DNA of 64,000 nucleotides from Cyanobacterium sp. T60_A2020_053 (GCA_015272165.1 JACYMF010000012.1:26023-90022), one strand, 5' to 3'; positions 17,551-26,660 are shown, numbered from the stretch's first letter. Notes: generated from the letters alone by a model not told the origin. Made by a program: numbers and translations.

Positions 17551-18147
17551 TTAATTTAAAGACCTTTTCTGTCTGACTTGACAAGGGCTACCCCACGCTA
17601 TGACTTCATGGGGAATATTTTTTAATACCGTACTTCTTGCCCCAATTACAGTATTAGCACCAATTTTGACACCCGGGGCGATAAAACAATCACTGGCTAC
17701 CCAGACACCGTTACCAATGGCGATGGGCGCTGTGGTTAAACTAAAGTGAATATCGTTAATGTCATGGCTTCCTGTGCAGAGATAGCTATTTTGAGAAATA
17801 ACGCTATGACAACCGATTTTGATTTCATTTAAGCTATACAAATAGACGTTATCGCCAATCCAACTGTAATCGCCTATTTCGACTTTCCACGGGAAAAGGA
17901 TACGGGCGCTGGGGCGTATCACTACTCCTTGCCCAATTTTTGCTCCAAATAATTTTAATAATCCTCTTCTAATGCCATAAAAGTTATGGGGAGTAAGGGG
18001 AAACACAATACCTTCAATTAACCACCATAAAAATATAAACCACTGAGGGCGCCCACGGTCAAAATTTGGCTGTCGATATTGGCTCAAATTAATATATGGT
18101 TTGGCATCTAAAATTGGTTCGGCAGAATCGCTCAGATTTTCAGACAT
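17551..18147 (-). CDS. WcaF-like hexapeptide acetyltransferase
   Basis: A 198-residue acyltransferase with the left-handed beta-helix hexapeptide repeat (IGDYSWIGDNVYLY, IGCHSVISQNSYLC, IGNGVWVASDCFIA, IGANTVIGARSTV). CTGSHDIND near residue 127 holds the catalytic histidine. The pattern fits WcaF-type enzymes that acetylate sugars of exopolysaccharides. I chose ATG 18147, beginning MSENLSDSAEP, because upstream residues to 18216 look like translated spacer. The sugar substrate is unknown, and no polysaccharide cluster adjoins. Confidence 0.8.
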   Translation of the reverse strand: MSENLSDSAEPILDAKPYINLSQYRQPNFDRGRPQWFIFLWWLIEGIVFPLTPHNFYGIRRGLLKLFGAKIGQGVVIRPSARILFPWKVEIGDYSWIGDNVYLYSLNEIKIGCHSVISQNSYLCTGSHDINDIHFSLTTAPIAIGNGVWVASDCFIAPGVKIGANTVIGARSTVLKNIPHEVIAWGSPCQVRQKRSLN

Positions 18148-18258
18148 GGTAATTAAAGTTTGATGACAAAGTGTAGTCGTGAGGGAAAAGGGCAAAGTGA
18201 AAAGGGCAAGAGGCAAAGGGAAGAAAAAATTTAGAATTTAGAATTTAGAAAACAATTA

Positions 18259-18466
18259 GGGTCTGCTGAATAAATCAAAACCCTTATTAAACAAAGGTTT
18301 AAAGTCTATTCTACATAACAAAAAGTGTCATAAATTGACTTTTTTCTCTAAAAATACTGTACTTTTTCTATCCCAACCAAAAATTCTACATTCTTCATTC
18401 TTCATTCCTTCCATTATCCATTGTCAATTGTCAACTTGCCTTCACCGTTACCCCATGAAAAAACAT
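18259..18466. other. Non-coding stretch with a degenerate IS-end sequence
   Basis: No gene is seen between the acetyltransferase and petG. At 18259 the sequence TAGGGTCTGCTGAATAAATC begins, followed by TTGACTTTTTTCTCTAAAAA near 18335. Both strings recur elsewhere, near 25175, 30770 and 47636, often as TAGGGTTTGCTGAAAAAG. They look like the ends and body of a decayed small mobile element. Confidence 0.4.
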
Positions 18467-18583
18467 TTATTCTACACCAATTTCATTGGTACGTTTGTAT
18501 TGACGATACGCCGCCACAAATAATCCCATCAGGGTGACAGGAATTAAACCTAAAACAATACCGAGTAATAAAGGCTCAATCAT
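18467..18583 (-). CDS. petG: Cytochrome b6f complex subunit PetG
   Basis: A 38-residue single-membrane-segment subunit of the thylakoid cytochrome b6f complex, needed for its assembly. The sequence [20 protein letters not shown] followed by [11 protein letters not shown] is nearly the standard cyanobacterial PetG. The C-terminus NEIGVE is slightly longer than usual. No clear Shine-Dalgarno sequence precedes the ATG. It lies alone, flanked by repeat-rich spacer. Confidence 0.95.
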   Translation of the reverse strand: MIEPLLLGIVLGLIPVTLMGLFVAAYRQYKRTNEIGVE

Positions 18584-18919
18584 TTTGTTATTAATTATTT
18601 AATAGTTGATTATCTTTGTTAGGTTAACATCTTACCAGATTTGTTCACGCTACTGAGAACGAGGACACAAAATCTCTCAATGAAAGGGAGTTTTTTGCAA
18701 AGTCTGCATCAAAATTGATTTATAAGGTGTCAGGTATCAGGTCGCAGGTATTAGGTTAAATTCAAACTGTTGATTTATAGTAATTATATTTTTAAAAGAC
18801 TCAAAGTCATACTGACTTTGTTAAAATTCTCTATCAATTGTCCATTATCAATTGTCAATTATCCATTACTCTCACGACACTAAGTTTTTATCAACAAAAT
18901 ATAGAAAAGATTGCTATTT
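18584..18919. other. Repeat-rich spacer between petG and the ParA gene
   Basis: No gene is seen in about 335 bases. The stretch holds one AGGTGTCAGGTATCAGGT type repeat and a TCAATTGTCCATTATCAATT repeat, both scattered through the window. The promoter of petG should lie near 18600-18660, but no clear -35/-10 pair is visible. Confidence 0.4.
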
Positions 18920-19822
18920 TTAGTTTTTATTAATTTTTGTCAAAAAGTCTTCTGTTAACTTAACAAAGGCTTTCGAGGCTGAGGTGGAGGGCGCTGATAA
19001 CACGACAGGGGTAAACATATCTACGGCTTTAGCGACATTAACATCCATGGGAATGTCGGTGGCAAAAATTTTATTTTGAGTAAAATCTTGTTCAACTCTC
19101 TTTTTAACTTGGGAGTAATAACGATCTGATCTACCGAATAGTCCTGTTTCTGATAAAACAAAAACAATACCTAATAATTCTAAACTGAGAGGGTCTCTTT
19201 CTTCATGACTTTTTTTCAAGTTCTTAATACGGCGCTCTAATAGCTGAATCCCAACGAGAGAGAGTGGTTCGGGGCGCGCTGGTAACAAGTAAAAATCGCT
19301 GGCGGCAAGGGCGCTACGGGTTAAAAGATTATAACCGGGGGCACAATCCATAATGATAAAGTCATATTCTTCTACGACTGGGTGAATAATCGTATCAATT
19401 AAAACCCGTTCAAAATTATTCCAAACTCGCTCGAAGTGATCAGTTTTTCCTGCCTCTACTGCTTCTTTATGTAGCATTTCCGATACCAAGAACTCGTCAT
19501 ATAGTTCAATGTCACCCGGTAATAATTCTAGGGTATCAACTTCACACACTGATTTAGTGATAATATCCTGAACGGTTAATTTGGCATAGGGATTCGGCTG
19601 AATTACCCCATCTATTAGGTAACTGAGGGTTTTTCTTTTTTTGCGTAGCTGTCCAAATTCTTGGGGAGGTAATAAGCTGAGAGTGGCGCTGATTTGTGAA
19701 TCTAGGTCTAAAACAAGAACTTTTTTCTTAAAATTATTGGCTAAACAAGTGGCGAGGTTAACCGTTAAAGTTGTTTTACCTACTCCCCCTTTCATATTTA
19801 CTGTGCTGATAATGTAACCCAT
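18920..19822 (-). CDS. ParA/MinD-family ATPase
   Basis: A 300-residue P-loop ATPase. MGYIISTVNMKGGVGKTTLT at the chosen start is the deviant Walker A with the signature lysine; VLVLDLDSQISATLSLL at about residues 35-51 and FIIMDCAPG at about 153-161 complete the site. I chose ATG 19822, since the 45 residues before it are unlike the family. ParA proteins move plasmids, chromosomes or protein cargo such as carboxysomes by ATP-driven gradients on DNA. No parB-like or mcdB-like gene adjoins, so the cargo is unknown. Confidence 0.82.
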   Translation of the reverse strand: MGYIISTVNMKGGVGKTTLTVNLATCLANNFKKKVLVLDLDSQISATLSLLPPQEFGQLRKKRKTLSYLIDGVIQPNPYAKLTVQDIITKSVCEVDTLELLPGDIELYDEFLVSEMLHKEAVEAGKTDHFERVWNNFERVLIDTIIHPVVEEYDFIIMDCAPGYNLLTRSALAASDFYLLPARPEPLSLVGIQLLERRIKNLKKSHEERDPLSLELLGIVFVLSETGLFGRSDRYYSQVKKRVEQDFTQNKIFATDIPMDVNVAKAVDMFTPVVLSAPSTSASKAFVKLTEDFLTKINKN

Positions 19823-20435
19823 AAAACTCAGAGAAATACTATTGCTAACTAATCTTATGACATAACAGTTCATCTTCTGCACTTTCTGAGAAAATCTATA
19901 ATCTATTGAAAGGTTGCTGAAAAGTATTGTGGGTCTTGCTAAGGAAACGGAAGACAAAGGGAGATGATTAATTATCCATTATCTCCACGATTCCACTTCT
20001 CCATCAAACCCTAATTATTTTTTCAGCGCCCTCCCCGTTTATTTTCATCAAAATATGGGCATCATGATAAGTAAAAAAATAATCAAATCTTAAAAAAACA
20101 TTAAGAAAAATAAAGAACCGAATTTATAGCGTTCGGTAATTACTGAAAAGATAGCCTTTTATACTAACTCAAAATGAGTCATCATATATAATAACAGTTA
20201 AGAAATCGTCATATTTTGAGGCGGACTCCATTGTAAACGACAGAAAGGACGTTAATTTATAAAAAAACTAACAAATGTGAACTTTTTTTAATCAGTTGCC
20301 GTCTATAAAGTCAGTAAAATAAAGAGGATAGCCAAAAGAGAAGTCCCAAAGACTTCTGACCGATATAAGAATTGTTATCCAGTAACAATCTTATCACAAA
20401 AAAAACGCGCTTGAAGTTAGGAGAAGATTAGCCCT
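19823..20435. promoter_or_regulatory. Long leader region between the ParA and sigma factor genes
   Basis: A divergent intergenic region of about 610 bases without a convincing gene. It holds one iterated AGCGCCC motif near 20024, a small hairpin around ACCGAATTTATAGCGTTCGG near 20116, and an AT-rich stretch. AGTTAGGAGAAGATTAGCCC precedes the sigma factor ATG and contains a good ribosome binding site. The length suggests a regulated promoter or long leader for the sigma gene. Confidence 0.4.
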
Positions 20436-21422
20436 ATGCCCACCGCAAAAGTTAATGCAATGGACAAGAAAAAAGTTAACACCGTTGATATGGTGCGGAC
20501 TTATTTACAAGAAATTGGCAAAGTACCCCTTTTAAGTCATGAGCAGGAAATTGTCTTCGGCAAACAGGTGCAGATGATGATGTCTTTGTATGGTGAGAAA
20601 GAAAGTCTTGCTGAAAAGTTAGATAGAGAGCCGACTTGGGAGGAGTGGGCAGAGGTTGTCAATCAAACTCCTGCGGACTTGAAAAAGTTAATTTATCAGG
20701 GTAAACGCGCCAAACAAAAAATGATTGAGGCGAATTTGCGTCTGGTGGTTGCCATCGCTAAAAAGTATCAAAAGCGCAATATGGAATTTTTGGATTTGAT
20801 CCAAGAAGGTAGTCTTGGTTTGGAAAGAGGGGTAGAAAAATTTGATCCTACTAAGGGTTTTAAGTTTTCTACTTACGCTTATTGGTGGATTCGTCAAGCC
20901 ATTACCCGTGCGATTGCCCAACAAGCGAGAACTATTCGCCTACCTATTCATATTACTGAAAAATTAAATAAAATTAAGAAAACTCAACGGGAGTTATCTC
21001 AAAAGTTGGGTAGAAGCCCCAATCAAGCTGAAATAGCAAGGGCGCTGGATTTAGAACCTGCTCAAATTCGTGAGTATTTCAGTATTGCCCGTCAACCTAT
21101 TTCCCTTGATGTAAAAGTGGGGGATAATCAGGATACAGAATTATCTGAGTTGTTGGAAGATGAGGGTTTATCTCCTGATAAATATATTACTCAGGAATCT
21201 ATGCGCCATGATCTACACCGTTTGTTGGATGAGTTAACACCCCAACAGCAGGAAGTGGTAAAACTTCGTTTCGGTTTAGATGATGGCAGGGAGCTATCTC
21301 TTGCTAAAATTGGTCAGAGAATGAGTATTAGTAGAGAAAGGGTAAGACAGTTAGAGCAACAAGCATTGGCTCACTTGCGCAAAAAGCGCGGTAGTGTGAA
21401 GGAATATATCGTTACTGCTTAG
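20436..21422 (+). CDS. Group 2 RNA polymerase sigma factor (RpoD-like)
   Basis: A 328-residue sigma-70 protein. VRTYLQEIGKVPLLSHEQE at about residues 20-38 is region 1.2; NLRLVVAIAKKYQKRNMEFL with DLIQEGSLGLERGVEKFD and YAYWWIRQAITRAIA is region 2; region 4 is LRFGLDDGRELSLAKIGQ plus ISRERVRQLEQQALAHLRK. It lacks the long N-terminal extension of the primary sigma SigA, so it is a non-essential group 2 sigma such as SigB or SigD, which act in light and stress responses. The exact subgroup needs a tree. Confidence 0.9.
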   Translation: MPTAKVNAMDKKKVNTVDMVRTYLQEIGKVPLLSHEQEIVFGKQVQMMMSLYGEKESLAEKLDREPTWEEWAEVVNQTPADLKKLIYQGKRAKQKMIEANLRLVVAIAKKYQKRNMEFLDLIQEGSLGLERGVEKFDPTKGFKFSTYAYWWIRQAITRAIAQQARTIRLPIHITEKLNKIKKTQRELSQKLGRSPNQAEIARALDLEPAQIREYFSIARQPISLDVKVGDNQDTELSELLEDEGLSPDKYITQESMRHDLHRLLDELTPQQQEVVKLRFGLDDGRELSLAKIGQRMSISRERVRQLEQQALAHLRKKRGSVKEYIVTA

Positions 21423-21460
21423 TTTTATCTATTCTTCCATATCAGCCCTTCTCCTTTGGG

Positions 21461-21639
21461 AGCAGGGCGTTTTCATTCTCAAAAATGTTAGTTTCTCAAA
21501 CTAGCCAATAATCTGAAATTCAGAGGTTTTTAACTACTAATAAATCAATTAATAGTAAAAAATCCTCCTGTCTCCCTGTCAACCTGTCTTCTTGTCAAAA
21601 ACAAATCAATTTTGATCCTGACTTTGAAAACGCCCTGCT
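21461..21639 (+). mobile_element. MITE family M, copy 1
   Basis: A 179-bp element with terminal inverted repeats GCAGGGCGTTTTCA / TGAAAACGCCCTGC, flanked by the 7-bp direct duplication TTTGGGA. Removing the element and one duplication restores CCCTTCTCCTTTGGGAGGGG followed by GTTTTTG, a hairpin with a T-run that would be the terminator of the sigma factor gene. The element also supplies the last codons and stop of the NrtS-like gene on the other strand. It encodes no protein. Confidence 0.85.
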
Positions 21640-21875
21640 TTGGGAGGGGGTTTTTGTTTGCTTGACCACTGCCCGTGAATGCTCACAAAATAGGGTATTA
21701 TGTAGCTAAGGAGGGCGCTAGTCCATCTTTCTTGGTTCATTTCTCCTTTGATTAATGCTGTGCCATGGTTAATCATAAATAAAGTTGTACCCACGAATAA
21801 AGCGACAGGAATGGCTTTTTTGGCGCACTGAGGGTTAATTAAATCTTTGCCATAGCTGATTATTTGTTGTTTCAT
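21606..21875 (-). CDS. NrtS-like small membrane transporter
   Basis: An 89-residue protein resembling NrtS, a small cyanobacterial nitrate/nitrite transporter with two membrane segments. PVALFVGTTLFMINHGTALI at about residues 23-42 and WTSALLSYIIPYFVSIHGQW at about 51-70 are the two segments, with the conserved ending SYIIPYFVS. About the last 11 residues (AGRFQSQDQN) and the stop come from the inserted MITE, so the natural C-terminus was replaced. The core is intact and the protein may still work. The family call is fairly but not fully certain. Confidence 0.65.
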   Translation of the reverse strand: MKQQIISYGKDLINPQCAKKAIPVALFVGTTLFMINHGTALIKGEMNQERWTSALLSYIIPYFVSIHGQWSSKQKPPPKAGRFQSQDQN

Positions 21876-21973
21876 ATCAAATTAAGGTGGTGCTGACAAT
21901 TTAGTTTAATTGACTAGAATCGGGCTAGAAGACCGAAATACGGGGAAAAGCAAAACGCTGTGATCTTTATAAA

Positions 21974-22687
21974 CTAGCTGACTACTTTAATTTTTCCACT
22001 GCATAATAGATGATTTTTGTCAATTATTAATTTTTCTAATTCCACATCATTGCCTAGATTAATTACAAAATTACTGATGGTTTTATTATTAATTTCCTCA
22101 ATACCTTCAATATATAAGGAATCAAATAATAACTTTTGGCTGTTATCAATCATTAATTTAGTTTTGATGGTTATTGATTTTTCCTGAGAGGAAGTCTTAA
22201 TTATGTTACCATTTAAAGTAATGAAATTATGTTCTAGGTTAATATAATTCCACTTAATATTATGATTAAATATTTCTGTTTCTATGATAGCTTCATGTTG
22301 TAATAATAATTTAACAAAATCTGTTAAACCTTGTGTTAGAAGATTTGATTTTAAAGATTCCTGTAGGTCTTTTTCATTAAGATTGATTTCTCCTACAATA
22401 TAAATAGGATGTAATAATTTTAAAGGTTTTCCTCGCAATATACTTCCTAAATTAACTTCAATATTTATAGTATTTAATAGGGCTTGATTAACACAAATTC
22501 CTTTATAAATTACTTGTTTGGCTTCAATGGTTACGCTTTTAATTTTTCCTTTTAGTATATCTCGATCTTTTGCTTCAATGTGGATGGAAAAATCTTCTAA
22601 AGAATCTAATTGAGACCTTACCCATAGTTTAATGGCTGGGGAAAGAAAACGGGCAATGAGATCGGATTTTTTTTGATGATTACTCAT
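21974..22687 (-). CDS. DUF2993 family protein
   Basis: A 237-residue protein of the DUF2993 family. The N-terminus (RFLSPAIKLWVRSQLDSLED) is followed by a long run of alternating beta-strands (IHIEAKDRDILKGKIKSVTI, IEVNLGSILRGKPLKLLHPI). The family is related to lipid-binding LmeA-type proteins in actinobacteria. There is no signal peptide or strong membrane segment. Cyanobacterial members have no established role. A REP-like hairpin lies upstream, at 22728-22761. Confidence 0.7.
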   Translation of the reverse strand: MSNHQKKSDLIARFLSPAIKLWVRSQLDSLEDFSIHIEAKDRDILKGKIKSVTIEAKQVIYKGICVNQALLNTINIEVNLGSILRGKPLKLLHPIYIVGEINLNEKDLQESLKSNLLTQGLTDFVKLLLQHEAIIETEIFNHNIKWNYINLEHNFITLNGNIIKTSSQEKSITIKTKLMIDNSQKLLFDSLYIEGIEEINNKTISNFVINLGNDVELEKLIIDKNHLLCSGKIKVVS

Positions 22688-22727
22688 TAAAATAATGATA
22701 AAGTTCCTTAATAAATGTAATGGTTTG

Positions 22728-22761
22728 CCCTCACCCCAACCCCTCTCCCACAGGAGAGGGG
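22728..22761. repeat. REP-like hairpin
   Basis: One copy of CCCTCACCCCAACCCCTCTC then CCACAGGAGAGGGG, in the gap between the DUF2993 gene and the downstream end of the fructosamine-kinase gene, both on the minus strand. Confidence 0.7.
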
Positions 22762-22769
22762 CATATTTT

Positions 22770-23621
22770 TTAAATAATCTGATTAATCATAGCTTGTGCT
22801 TGGGCGCTGTAAGTTGAGCCAAAAAGGTTAAAGTGATTGAGGATGTGATAGAGATTATAAATGATTTTGCGCTGTTGATAACCTTGATTTAACGCCCATT
22901 GTTGATTATACCCTTGATAAAAAGCCGGGGGAAAACCGCCAAATAATTCTGTCATGGCTATATCTGCTTCTCTGTCTCCATAATAAAAGGCAGGATCGTA
23001 AATTAATGGTTCATTTGTACTTAAAAATCCAGCATTTCCTCCCCATAAATCCCCATGTAGTGGGGAAGGTTGGGGTTGATGGGTTGAGAGTTGATTATAT
23101 ACAGCGTTGATAATTTTTTCAGTATTACCAAAACCGGCGCCCTTCACCCTAGCGAGTTTTAATTGATAACCAATTCTTTTTTCGGCAAAAAATTCCGCCC
23201 AATTATGATGATAATCGTTAATTTGGGGAGTAGTGCCGATGGTGTTATTTTCCCCCCAGCCAAATTCAGCGCCCTCCACCCGATGCAAAAGTGCTAAATT
23301 TTGCCCCATTTTCTGCCACCCTTGACTATTACCTTTAGTCATATCCAACCATTGCAAAATAAGATAACTATGTTTATCGGTAGCACCCCAACAAATGGGT
23401 TGTGGTACTTTTATAGTATCGGTGTGATATATTTCTTGTAAAGCAAAGGCTTCCACCCTAAACATATCAACGGCGGAAGGCTGATTTAGTTTGACAAAAT
23501 AGCTGTTATTCTTGCCCTGTAAACGGTAGGCTTGATTGATACAACCACCACCAACGCTGATGGTTTTTACTAATTCAAAATCAGTATAACGGTGAAGGGC
23601 GCTGATAATTTCTGTCCACAT
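22770..23621 (-). CDS. Fructosamine kinase family protein
   Basis: A 283-residue protein of the fructosamine-3-kinase/ketosamine kinase family, which phosphorylates sugars attached to protein amines so that they fall off. VGGGCINQAYRL near residue 24 is the nucleotide loop, YFVKLN the ATP-binding lysine, PSPLHGDLWGGNAGF near residue 184 the catalytic loop, and LIYDPAFYYGDREADIAMTE the magnesium motif. I chose ATG 23621 (MWTEIISAL). The bacterial enzymes' true substrates are mostly unknown. Confidence 0.88.
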   Translation of the reverse strand: MWTEIISALHRYTDFELVKTISVGGGCINQAYRLQGKNNSYFVKLNQPSAVDMFRVEAFALQEIYHTDTIKVPQPICWGATDKHSYLILQWLDMTKGNSQGWQKMGQNLALLHRVEGAEFGWGENNTIGTTPQINDYHHNWAEFFAEKRIGYQLKLARVKGAGFGNTEKIINAVYNQLSTHQPQPSPLHGDLWGGNAGFLSTNEPLIYDPAFYYGDREADIAMTELFGGFPPAFYQGYNQQWALNQGYQQRKIIYNLYHILNHFNLFGSTYSAQAQAMINQII

Positions 23622-23747
23622 GATGAAAAACAAGTTTTAAAAACACATTTATTATAATTCGTAAGGCAAGGGGTTTAAATTCTTGTTGAGAGAAAAGGTA
23701 AAATAGTCAAAACTATAATTACCTTCAAAATACTATTTTAAAATCAA

Positions 23748-24185
23748 ATGATGAATGAAAATCCAGCGCCCTCTACCCCATCTCCATTAGAGTATAATTT
23801 ATCATTAATTTATCTAGGTATATTATCACTAGAAATAGAGACAAGATTAAATGTAATTCCTCAGAATAAAACTGACTTAAATTTTGTCGTTGATAATGTG
23901 ATTAAACTTTTAAAAAAAAATCAAGAATTACTTTATAGAGTAGTTTCTTTGTGGGAACAAATCGAAACTTTGCAGTCAGATCAAGAATATTATGGCACTA
24001 TAAAAGATTATATAGAAAACTTTAAAGAATCAGTGGAAAATTACGAAAAATTTAAACTAAATTTACCCTCTGATAAAATCAAAGACATTGCACTTAATAC
24101 TTTAACAGAATTACTATTTTATAGCGGTATATCAGGAGAAAAGTTATTAAGGAATAAATTAGAAAATCTATTACCACAAGGATAG
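23748..24185 (+). CDS. Hypothetical helical protein
   Basis: A 145-residue soluble, acidic, mostly helical protein I do not recognise. The N-terminal 15 residues are proline- and serine-rich and contain the translated iterated motif (PAPSTPSP). Helices follow from about residue 17 to the end. Two ATG codons at 23748 and 23751 are equally possible. There is no signal peptide. It precedes a broken solute-binding-protein gene by 99 bases. Confidence 0.55.
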   Translation: MMNENPAPSTPSPLEYNLSLIYLGILSLEIETRLNVIPQNKTDLNFVVDNVIKLLKKNQELLYRVVSLWEQIETLQSDQEYYGTIKDYIENFKESVENYEKFKLNLPSDKIKDIALNTLTELLFYSGISGEKLLRNKLENLLPQG

Positions 24186-24284
24186 ATGATAAAATAGTTA
24201 TCTGTAATAATTGATTTATGATGAATTATTTAAGACTACTATATAAATACCAATACCTAAAATTATTCTTAACATTAAATTATT

Positions 24285-25100
24285 ATGTGGTCTAAACTTT
24301 TCTTAGGAGTATTTTTTTCTATCTTCTTCGGTATATTTAATCCGGTGAAGGGCGCTGAAACTATCGAAATGACTTACACGCCCTTGAGTTTTTCCCTTGA
24401 TATTAGTAGTTTAGAAAATTTTGCCAACACAGGAGAAATTAATGCACAATTAAGACAATATACCAAGTCTTTAGACAAGGAAAGTTTAGCAGTTAATCAA
24501 CTTAGTAATTTGTCGGCGGAGGATTTAACCGCTAGTTATGGCAAAAATCCCCCTGTGGCAATTATTCCCCCTCGTTTAAATCCTCCTGATAGTCAAAGTC
24601 AATCTATTATTGACGATATTAAGTCAAAGGGGGTGTTAAAGGTAGCTTTTCCTCAAAATACCCCTCCTTTTGGTTTTGTGGATGGTGAAGGGCGCTGGGG
24701 GGGATATTGTGGCTTTTTAACCAGAGAATTTACTACTTATTTACAAGAGAAATTAAACCTTGATTTTGAGCTTAATATTTCTCATTTTCCTGTTAGTAGT
24801 ACCAGTAATTTTAATTTAGTTAAAAATAATCAAGTTCATTTTGAATGTGGTACAAATGTGATTGATAGTCAACAAGATAAAGTTGCTTTTTCTGTACCTT
24901 TTTTTGTTACGGGTAATAAATTTTTAGTATCTAATACTTCTAACCTTAATCCTAATCAATCTCTCAACAATTATAATATTGCTGTGGTTAAAAATTCTCG
25001 TCATAATAATTTTATTAGGGCAAAATATCCCCAAGCAAAAACTACTTTTAAAGATTGTATCTTCGCAATTTACCCACCGTGTAATGAATTACACGGCTAA
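24285..25100 (+). pseudogene. Family 3 solute-binding protein cut off by a palindromic repeat
   Basis: The first 260 or so residues are a periplasmic amino-acid-type binding protein: signal peptide (SKLFLGVFFSIFFGIF) and the family 3 fold from about residue 108 (DIKSKGVLKVAFPQNTPPFG, WGGYCGFLTREFTTYL, VHFECGTNVIDSQQDKVAFS). After NNFIRAKYPQAKTTFKDC the sequence enters palindromic repeat copy C, which adds IFAIYPPCNELHG and a stop. The second lobe is incomplete, so the gene should be dead. No permease or ATPase gene adjoins. Confidence 0.8.
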
Positions 25101-25173
25101 TAGCCCAATCGTTCAATAAATTGAACTAAGATTATCTTTAATTAATTTATAAGTGGTCAAACAGACTTGATAT
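25061..25173 (+). repeat. Palindromic intergenic repeat, copy C, inside a gene
   Basis: A copy with TTTACCCACCGTGTAATGAA, TTACACGG, then TTCAATAAATTGAACT and TTATAAGTGGTCAAACAGAC TTGATAT. It lacks the GCGCAGCGGCAGCCTTCGGC hairpin present in other copies. It begins inside the solute-binding-protein gene and ends its reading frame. Behind it, 25174-25275 resembles other IS-end debris ending TTTTTCAGCAAACCCTA. Confidence 0.8.
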
Positions 25174-25336
25174 ATTGACTTTTTTCTCTAAAAATACCGT
25201 ATTTTTTCTTCCCTATCAAAAATGCTACATTCTAAATTCTCTCCCCTCACCAAAATACTTTTTCAGCAAACCCTACCTAGCAACTTAAATGCAAACTAAC
25301 CTATAATCACCATAAAATTATGATAATTAATTGAAG

Positions 25337-26230
25337 ATGAATAAAAATCAAATTGCCTTTTTAGGTTTAGGGGTGATGGGCGCCCCTATGACCATCAATT
25401 TAGCTAAAAATGGTTACAATATCAAAGCATGGAATCGCACGGAAAAGCGCCCTTCAACCCAGTTAGTAAAGGAAAAAGGAATCACCGTCACAGCAACCAT
25501 TGCCGAAGCCGTGGCGGATGCAGAAATAATTTTTACCTGCTTAGGAGACGTGCCGGATGTGGAAGAAGTTATATTTAATAGAGGGGGAATTACGGAAAAT
25601 GCCCCAGCCAAAAGTTTAATCGTTGATTTTAGCACCATTGGCTCCCAAGGAGCGAAAAATATCGCCCAAGGTTTACAAGAGAAAGGTTTTAGGTTTCTCG
25701 ATGCGCCCATTTCTGGGGGTGATATTGGCGCACAAAATGGCACTTTAACTGTTATGGTGGGAGGAAAAGAAACAGATTTTCAGCAATGTTTACCCTATTT
25801 TCAAGCAGTGGGCAAAAATATCGTTTATTGTGGCGACACAGGAAGCGGACAAGCTGTCAAATTGTGTAATCAAGTGTTAGTATCGTTATATATGGTGGGC
25901 ATTTGTGAAGCGTTACAACTGGCAAAAACACAAAATATTAACCCCCAGTTGGTGGTGGATGTTTGTGGCACTGGTGCAGCCGCTTCATGGGCGTTAAGTA
26001 ATCTTGCCCCGAAAATCATTGCCGAAGATTATCAACCCGGTTTTATGATTCAACATATTTTGAAAGATTTACGTCTAGTAGCAGAAATTTCGGGAGATGA
26101 CGTTTCCTCTTTAGGCACAAAATTAGCCCGTCAATTATTCCAAAAAGCTGGTGAATTAAATGACGGGCAAGGTTTACAAGAAGGCACTCAAGCAATGATG
26201 AAGGCTTATTTAACTGACGTTACGCACTGA
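25337..26230 (+). CDS. NAD(P)-dependent oxidoreductase, 3-hydroxyisobutyrate dehydrogenase type
   Basis: A 297-residue beta-hydroxyacid dehydrogenase. IAFLGLGVMGAPMTINLAKN at about residues 5-24 is the NAD(P) Rossmann motif, FLDAPISGGDIGAQNGTLTV at about 116-135 the substrate-binding segment, and GSGQAVKLCNQVLV near 169 carries the catalytic lysine. It reduces small aldehydes or oxidises hydroxyacids; glyoxylate or succinic semialdehyde reductase is plausible. I chose ATG 25337 over TTG 25331. The last codons (TDVTH) and stop lie in a MITE. Confidence 0.85.
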   Translation: MNKNQIAFLGLGVMGAPMTINLAKNGYNIKAWNRTEKRPSTQLVKEKGITVTATIAEAVADAEIIFTCLGDVPDVEEVIFNRGGITENAPAKSLIVDFSTIGSQGAKNIAQGLQEKGFRFLDAPISGGDIGAQNGTLTVMVGGKETDFQQCLPYFQAVGKNIVYCGDTGSGQAVKLCNQVLVSLYMVGICEALQLAKTQNINPQLVVDVCGTGAAASWALSNLAPKIIAEDYQPGFMIQHILKDLRLVAEISGDDVSSLGTKLARQLFQKAGELNDGQGLQEGTQAMMKAYLTDVTH

Positions 26231-26405
26231 TTCAAATGTTAAGTTAAGGGAGGTTTCAGGTAGCAGGTTTCAGGTTTAAAACCCTTCCCTAAATAGACTC
26301 TTGTACAAGAAAAAGATCAATAAACATAAGTTTCTTGTCAATTCTTTAACCTAACACCGCGACACCCGACACCAACAATTAATTCTATTTTTGCGTAACA
26401 TCAGT
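26213..26405 (+). mobile_element. MITE family N, copy 1
   Basis: A 193-bp element with ends ACTGACGTTACGCA / TGCGTAACATCAGT and a probable 6-bp duplication TATTTA. It overlaps the last codons of the oxidoreductase gene and supplies its stop. The interior includes GGTAGCAGGTTTCAGG and the TGTCGGGTGT-like string that occurs widely in the window. It encodes no protein. Confidence 0.75.
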
Positions 26406-26408
26406 TAT

Positions 26409-26660
26409 TTAGATTAAATCTTCATCGTCATCTAAATCATCGTCTAAATCAGCATCAAAGTCATCGTCTTCCCCGTCAATCAATTCTGAAATTTCTTCAT
26501 CTTCTGAAGCTGGTAAGAGGATGACTTTTTCTTCTTTTTCTTCTCGGTAAATGATTCGATTATTACTTTCTAGCCATTCTAGCAGAGAACCTTCTTGTTT
26601 TAATGGGATGACGGGCGCTGGTTCGTAGCGTTTTTCTTGTCGTAGAGCAGGGTTTTTCAT
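26409..26660 (-). CDS. DUF3134 family protein
   Basis: An 83-residue protein of the cyanobacterial DUF3134 family. The first half (NPALRQEKRYEPAPVIPLKQ, then GSLLEWLESNNRIIYRE) is conserved; the last 25 residues are almost entirely Asp and Glu, giving a very acidic tail. Function is unknown. It begins close to a promoter-poor spacer and ends 3 bases from a MITE. Confidence 0.75.
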   Translation of the reverse strand: MKNPALRQEKRYEPAPVIPLKQEGSLLEWLESNNRIIYREEKEEKVILLPASEDEEISELIDGEDDDFDADLDDDLDDDEDLI

